A program made the position numbers and the translations under genes. The notes beneath the pieces are model-generated. The model searched no databases. It was not told where the DNA came from and saw only the letters and a list, made by a program, of their open reading frames with translations. From the IMG/VR virus record IMGVR_UViG_3300028388_001912, positions 1 through 21,937 of that record: a stretch of 21,937 nucleotides of DNA; one strand, written 5' to 3'. Positions 21,705-21,937 of this stretch are shown in pieces; within the stretch, counting starts at the first letter, position 1; each line of letters opens with the position of its first letter. The DNA comes from a virus.

Positions 21705-21937
21705 ATGGCTAGGGCAAGTAGATTTTCACCACGGACTGCGAATTCCCGGATAGAGATCGAATGGAACAGTAAGAAAAATCGATTCCAGATCGCCTGTCCG
21801 TTCACCGCCAACGGGCTGGTACAGAAGATACCCCGCCGCCGTTGGAGTAAGGCGCTGAGGATGTGGATGGTGCCGCCCGACAGACGCAACATCGAGGCCA
21901 TTCGTGAGATTCTGGTGCCGGTGGCGACGAGCATCAC
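21705..21937 (+). CDS. SNF2-type helicase, N-terminal part (truncated by window end)
   Basis: The ATG at 21705 comes one base after the primase TGA, and the frame stays open to the window edge (77 codons). The visible residues include IEIEWNSKKNRFQIACPF, GLVQKIPRRRWSKALRMW and PPDRRNIEAIREIL. The pattern 'f.i.cPf...gLv..IP.RrW.k..r.W.vP....N...i' is the HARP-like/N-terminal segment that precedes the DEAD/SNF2 motor in many phage helicases. No motor motif is in the window, so the call depends on that N-terminal pattern and the primase neighbour. Confidence 0.6.
   Translation, partial: MARASRFSPRTANSRIEIEWNSKKNRFQIACPFTANGLVQKIPRRRWSKALRMWMVPPDRRNIEAIREILVPVATSI

Noticed and set aside
1-21937. 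CRISPR arrays, tRNA or rRNA genes, insertion sequences
   Set aside because: No regularly spaced repeat-spacer series, no tRNA cloverleaf noticed by eye, no transposase or terminal inverted repeats. Repeats found are within fibre, tape measure and linker genes or the origin-like spacer.

Overview
The window looks like a contiguous piece of a tailed double-stranded DNA phage (or closely related prophage) with a long, non-contractile tail, i.e. a siphovirus. Every convincing gene lies on the + strand, genes are packed with TGATG/ATGA/GTGA overlaps, and the order is the usual late order: head-tail connection, tail tube, tail assembly chaperone with a -1 frameshift, tape measure, tail tip/fibre, lysis, then small genes and DNA replication. 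The host is inferred to be a Gram-negative bacterium: there is a two-component spanin pair with a lipoprotein partner, and a gene for a secreted outer-membrane beta-barrel resembling the lipid A deacylase PagL. The DNA is moderately to highly GC-rich. I cannot name the host or a known phage from the sequence.

Layout. 1-2272: tail end of an upstream gene (probably a capsid gene), then five small head-completion/connector genes ending in a tail-terminator-like gene. 2293-6583: major tail tube protein, gpG/gpGT-type tail assembly chaperone pair joined by an AAATTTT slippery heptamer, and an 877-residue tape measure with three 62-residue repeats. 6576-14883: a small minor tail protein, one giant 2,452-residue hub/fibre protein, and a small fibre-associated protein. 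The giant protein carries an A-B-B-A-B-A array of repeat modules, collagen-like tracts, carbohydrate-binding-like domains and a C-terminal self-cleaving S74 chaperone. 14901-17751: a helical unknown, small membrane proteins including a holin candidate, i-spanin, o-spanin, the PagL-like barrel, a small secreted protein with a PD-(D/E)XK-like signature, another small membrane protein, and an M15-type peptidase endolysin. Together these address inner membrane, peptidoglycan and outer membrane.

17752-19741: four small genes of unknown function. The first two each follow a near-identical sigma70-type promoter and leader, duplicated exactly 620 bp apart. The second promoter has a perfect 11-bp inverted repeat around its -10 box, which looks like an operator. 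This block ends at a strong intrinsic terminator. 19742-20134 is about 390 bp of highly structured non-coding DNA: G-tract repeats, a 16-bp bulged stem, a 12-bp hairpin, CTGTTCC iteron-like repeats and AT-rich patches that are complementary to each other. It lies immediately upstream of a TOTE-type primase gene and the start of a probable SNF2-type helicase gene, so I read it as a candidate replication origin. The most notable points are this origin candidate, the PagL-like protein with the catalytic residue spacing conserved, the duplicated operator/promoter, and the modular giant fibre.
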